A stretch of 7,096 nt of DNA, from the NCBI GenBank assembly GCA_948829205.1, contig CAQLOA010000071.1, forward strand, positions 1-7,096, written 5' to 3'. A program made the translations under genes and the position numbers. Numbering within the stretch: position 1 is the first letter of the stretch; the number at the start of each line of letters is the position of its first letter. Shown here piece after piece: positions 5,647 to 7,096 of this stretch. The stretch comes from an uncultured Eggerthellaceae bacterium. GTDB lineage: Bacteria > Actinomycetota > Coriobacteriia > Coriobacteriales > Eggerthellaceae. The notes beneath the pieces were generated by a model that saw only the letters and a list, made by a program, of their open reading frames with translations, had not been told where the DNA came from and searched no databases.

Positions 5647-6630
5647 CTAGCGGTTGGAGTTCCCCGCGGACGACGAAGCCGACGACGAGGATGACGAAGA
5701 CGTGCTGGAGCCTGCGCCAGAGGCGCCTTCCTCCGACTGTTCGCCCTCGGTGGTCTGACCGTCGCCATCCTCGACGTTCGACGACTTCGGCGAGTTCGAA
5801 GCCACCTTGGGAACGCCGTTCAGGTTGACGGGCTTGCCCAGCCACTTGTCCTCGATGACGTCGACCGTTCCGTTCGACACCAGGCCGTCCAAGGCGCTTC
5901 CGACGGCTTCCTGAAGCTCGGTGTCGTCGTTCGCGCACATTGCGCAATACCCGCCTGCCGTGTCGAGCAGGGCGGCGATCTCCACGTTGACGCCCTGCCT
6001 GCTGGCGGCATACATGCCGATGATCGCGTCGGACGCCACGTAGTCGACCTTGCCCGATCCCAGATCCGAGAAGGCGCTGGCCAGGTCGCCCGACGAGACG
6101 AGGGAATCCTCGCCGAAGGTGTTGGTGACGGCCCATGCGCTCTTGGAAGAGACCTGCGCGGCTATCTTCACGTCGCTGTCGGCCGTGGGCGCCGGGTCGT
6201 CGTTGCCTTCGGGGGCGAACAGGACCACGCCTGTGGGGAGATACTGGCTGGAGGTCCAGTAACCGTCGTGCTTCGTCGTGCTGTCGATGCCCAGCACGAC
6301 GTCCACTTCGCCGTTGTCTATGGCGTCGGTGGCGTTGTTGCCCACGTCGATCACGTCAAGCTTCAGGCCAAGGTCGTCCGCGAGCGCCGCGGCTATGTCG
6401 ACGTCGATGCCGATGATGCGGTCGCCGCTCTTGCCTGCAAGTGGGGAGTTGTTGGTGTTGACGCCCACGCGCAGCGTGCCATCCTCGCCGATGGCCGGGC
6501 TTGAGATCTTGGGCGACCCAAGCTGGGGGGTGTATTCCTCGCCGGACGAGCAACCGGCCATGACCCCGCATACCGCGAACGCCATGCAGGCCGCAACTGC
6601 CGTGCGCACTGCTTTAGATAGCCTCTTCAA
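5647..6630 (-). CDS. Extracellular solute-binding lipoprotein, family 3 (amino-acid type)
   Basis: This is a bacterial solute-binding protein of the SBP_bac_3 type, which normally delivers polar amino acids to an ABC permease. The start is the TTG at 6628-6630: AGGAGG lies 6 nt upstream (6637-6642), and it yields a clean signal peptide (MKRLSKAVRTAVAACMAFAV). The lipobox VMAGC puts the lipid on Cys27. A longer reading from the GTG at 6682-6684 has no ribosome site. The binding domain runs about 52-266, with TLRVGVNTNNSPLAG, GIDVDIAAALADDLG (74-88), the amine-binding-type Asp201 in YVASD, and the typical end VIEDKWLGK. Where relatives have a carboxylate-binding Arg after the STT segment, this has STTKHDGYW (117-125). 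The last 48 residues are a Gly/Glu/Ser tail ending in a serine run. No permease or ATPase gene is nearby in the window, so the ligand and partner are unknown. Confidence 0.88.
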   Translation of the reverse strand: MKRLSKAVRTAVAACMAFAVCGVMAGCSSGEEYTPQLGSPKISSPAIGEDGTLRVGVNTNNSPLAGKSGDRIIGIDVDIAAALADDLGLKLDVIDVGNNATDAIDNGEVDVVLGIDSTTKHDGYWTSSQYLPTGVVLFAPEGNDDPAPTADSDVKIAAQVSSKSAWAVTNTFGEDSLVSSGDLASAFSDLGSGKVDYVASDAIIGMYAASRQGVNVEIAALLDTAGGYCAMCANDDTELQEAVGSALDGLVSNGTVDVIEDKWLGKPVNLNGVPKVASNSPKSSNVEDGDGQTTEGEQSEEGASGAGSSTSSSSSSSASSSAGNSNR

Positions 6631-6636
6631 GGTCGT

Positions 6637-6642
6637 CCTCCT
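6637..6642 (-). promoter_or_regulatory. Shine-Dalgarno deciding the TTG start of the lipoprotein
   Basis: AGGAGG on the minus strand lies 6 nt before the TTG at 6628-6630. It fixes the start of the solute-binding lipoprotein and rules out the in-frame GTG at 6682-6684, which would add 18 unlikely residues before the signal peptide. Confidence 0.8.
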
Positions 6643-6741
6643 ATCGAAAAGCTTCCTCGACTGACCTAGTCTTTGCCCCCACACTCGCGCACCGGAGGTC
6701 CGCGCCGCAACACCGAAGCGGCTGCAACGCTCGCGCTCTCT

Positions 6742-6774
6742 CGCCTGTCAGGCCCCGTGCCTGAATCGCAGGCG
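6742..6774. repeat. Four alternating GCCTG/CAGGC half-sites
   Basis: GCCTG at 6743-6747 and 6759-6763 alternates with CAGGC at 6749-6753 and 6769-6773. They form a tight palindrome (GCCTG-T-CAGGC), a hairpin with a 5-nt loop, or an outer CGCCTG/CAGGCG stem (6742-6747 with 6769-6774). It lies in the leader region of the lipoprotein gene. It could be a protein-binding site or an RNA with alternative folds; the two cannot be told apart from sequence. Confidence 0.4.
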
Positions 6775-6924
6775 GTGCGGCTTACATCTAGAATACGCCA
6801 TGCTCGCATGCCGACGCCTTGCGCCTGCTGCTTACGTGGGCCCTTTCGACCGCATCTGCCCTGGGCTTGGGACGCAAGAGTTAGGATTGCGCCCCGCAAC
6901 TACAGACTCGAAGAAGCAATGGTA

Positions 6925-6933
6925 ATTCTAGCA
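6925..6933 (-). promoter_or_regulatory. Extended -10 promoter candidate for the lipoprotein operon
   Basis: On the minus strand TGC-TAGAAT forms an extended -10 (TGn plus TAGAAT, 5/6 to consensus). The -35 region is poor (GCTGCG at 17 bp), which extended -10 promoters tolerate, and the hairpin at 6944-6964 covers it. Transcription would start near 6918, giving a leader of about 290 nt before the TTG at 6630. Confidence 0.4.
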
Positions 6934-6989
6934 GACTGGCATAGGGACGCAGCTTGCTGCGCCCGAACCGTTTGCGAAATCGTGCGTGG

Positions 6990-7096
6990 GGCCCGAAGGG
7001 GTTCCGCTCGACGCGTCGTCGCCTCGAACTAACTCTGTCCCTTCGGGCCAGAGTGGATTTCTCGGCTCCTTTGGCTTACCTCGCATCCACCCCTTC
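6990..7096. repeat. Cluster of inverted repeats, possible structured RNA
   Basis: A perfect 11-bp inverted repeat pairs GGCCCGAAGGG (6990-7000) with CCCTTCGGGCC (7039-7049). Its 38-nt interior holds GTTC/GAAC (7001-7004 with 7026-7029) and CGACG/CGTCG (7009-7013 with 7017-7021). A second 8-bp pair, GAAGGGGT (6995-7002) with ACCCCTTC (7089-7096), competes for the same left arm. CTCTG/CAGAG (7033-7053) and GTGGAT/ATCCAC (7053-7058 with 7085-7090) make further stems. There is no U run on either strand, so it is not an obvious terminator. The strand is unknown and the element may continue past the window. Confidence 0.45.

Larger units (their letters stand above)
6631..7096. other. Long gene-free region upstream of the lipoprotein operon
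   Basis: No frame on either strand here has a convincing start site and protein-like composition. The stretch holds the promoter candidate at 6925-6933, short hairpins at 6887-6899 (TTGCG/CGCAA, 3-nt loop) and 6944-6964 (GGG and CGCAG paired with CTGCG and CCC, one bulged base), the half-sites at 6742-6774 and the inverted-repeat cluster at 6990-7096. I saw no tRNA and no riboswitch class I know. Whether the right edge belongs to this operon's control or to the neighbouring gene is not decidable from this window. Confidence 0.5.

Noticed and set aside
6666..6899. Minus-strand open frame of 77 codons as a leader peptide for the lipoprotein gene
   Set aside because: No ribosome site and no codon bias or run of one amino acid that would suggest attenuation; composition looks random.
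6673..7032. Plus-strand open frame of 119 codons, or a shorter version from the ATG at 6919
   Set aside because: No Shine-Dalgarno at either start, Arg/Ala-rich composition with no recognisable domain, and it crosses several inverted repeats.
6995..7096. tRNA, including a long tRNA-Sec type, because of the 8-bp GAAGGGGT/ACCCCTTC end pairing
   Set aside because: Neither strand has a GGTTCRA-type T arm before the 3' arm or a D-arm motif, and the anticodon stem cannot be placed.
1..7096. CRISPR array, insertion sequence or phage remnant
   Set aside because: No regularly spaced direct repeats, no transposase-like frame and no terminal repeats flanking a gene were seen. All genes fit chromosomal housekeeping or envelope functions.

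Overview
The window is about 60% GC or more by eye. It carries seven protein genes, all on the minus strand, and two sizeable gene-free regulatory stretches. High GC, the infC-rpmI-rplT order, a large cytosolic M16C peptidase of the PreP/Cym1 type, a PASTA-like single-pass protein and a TTG-started amino-acid-binding lipoprotein together suggest a Gram-positive actinobacterium, perhaps a Coriobacteriia/Eggerthellaceae gut anaerobe. That placement is inferred from gene content and style, not from a marker comparison.

Read in the direction of transcription (right to left): 6631-7096 has no credible gene. It holds a cluster of inverted repeats at the window edge, including one perfect 11-bp pair and a competing 8-bp pair, an extended -10 promoter candidate near 6925, and more repeats in what would be a leader of about 290 nt. 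Next is a likely operon: an extracellular solute-binding lipoprotein (5647-6630, TTG start), an M16C zinc peptidase of 996 aa (2629-5619), a small protein with a C-terminal membrane anchor (2187-2561) and a single-pass protein with a PASTA-like outer part (1307-2176). Gaps are 27, 67 and 10 nt. A TATAAT box with a perfect 12-bp palindrome at the expected +1 sits in the 67-nt gap, so the last two genes may also have their own regulated promoter. Two hairpins just past 1307 probably end this unit.

The second unit is the translation operon infC-rpmI-rplT (IF3, L35 and the first 41 residues of L20; rplT runs off the left edge). Its roughly 200-nt leader has a promoter, a GAAA-loop hairpin, a long-range helix able to act as antiterminator, an intrinsic-terminator hairpin with a U run, and a hairpin before a strong Shine-Dalgarno. 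The best-placed infC start is the rare codon ATA, 8 nt after AGGAGG. This fits the known self-control of IF3 through near-cognate start codons and the known L20-dependent attenuation of this operon in Bacillus.

The most interesting items are the layered control of infC, the palindromic operator candidate at 2605-2616, the competing inverted repeats at 6990-7096, and the solute-binding protein that lacks both the usual carboxylate-binding arginine and a neighbouring permease. I saw no clearly new defence or mobile system here.
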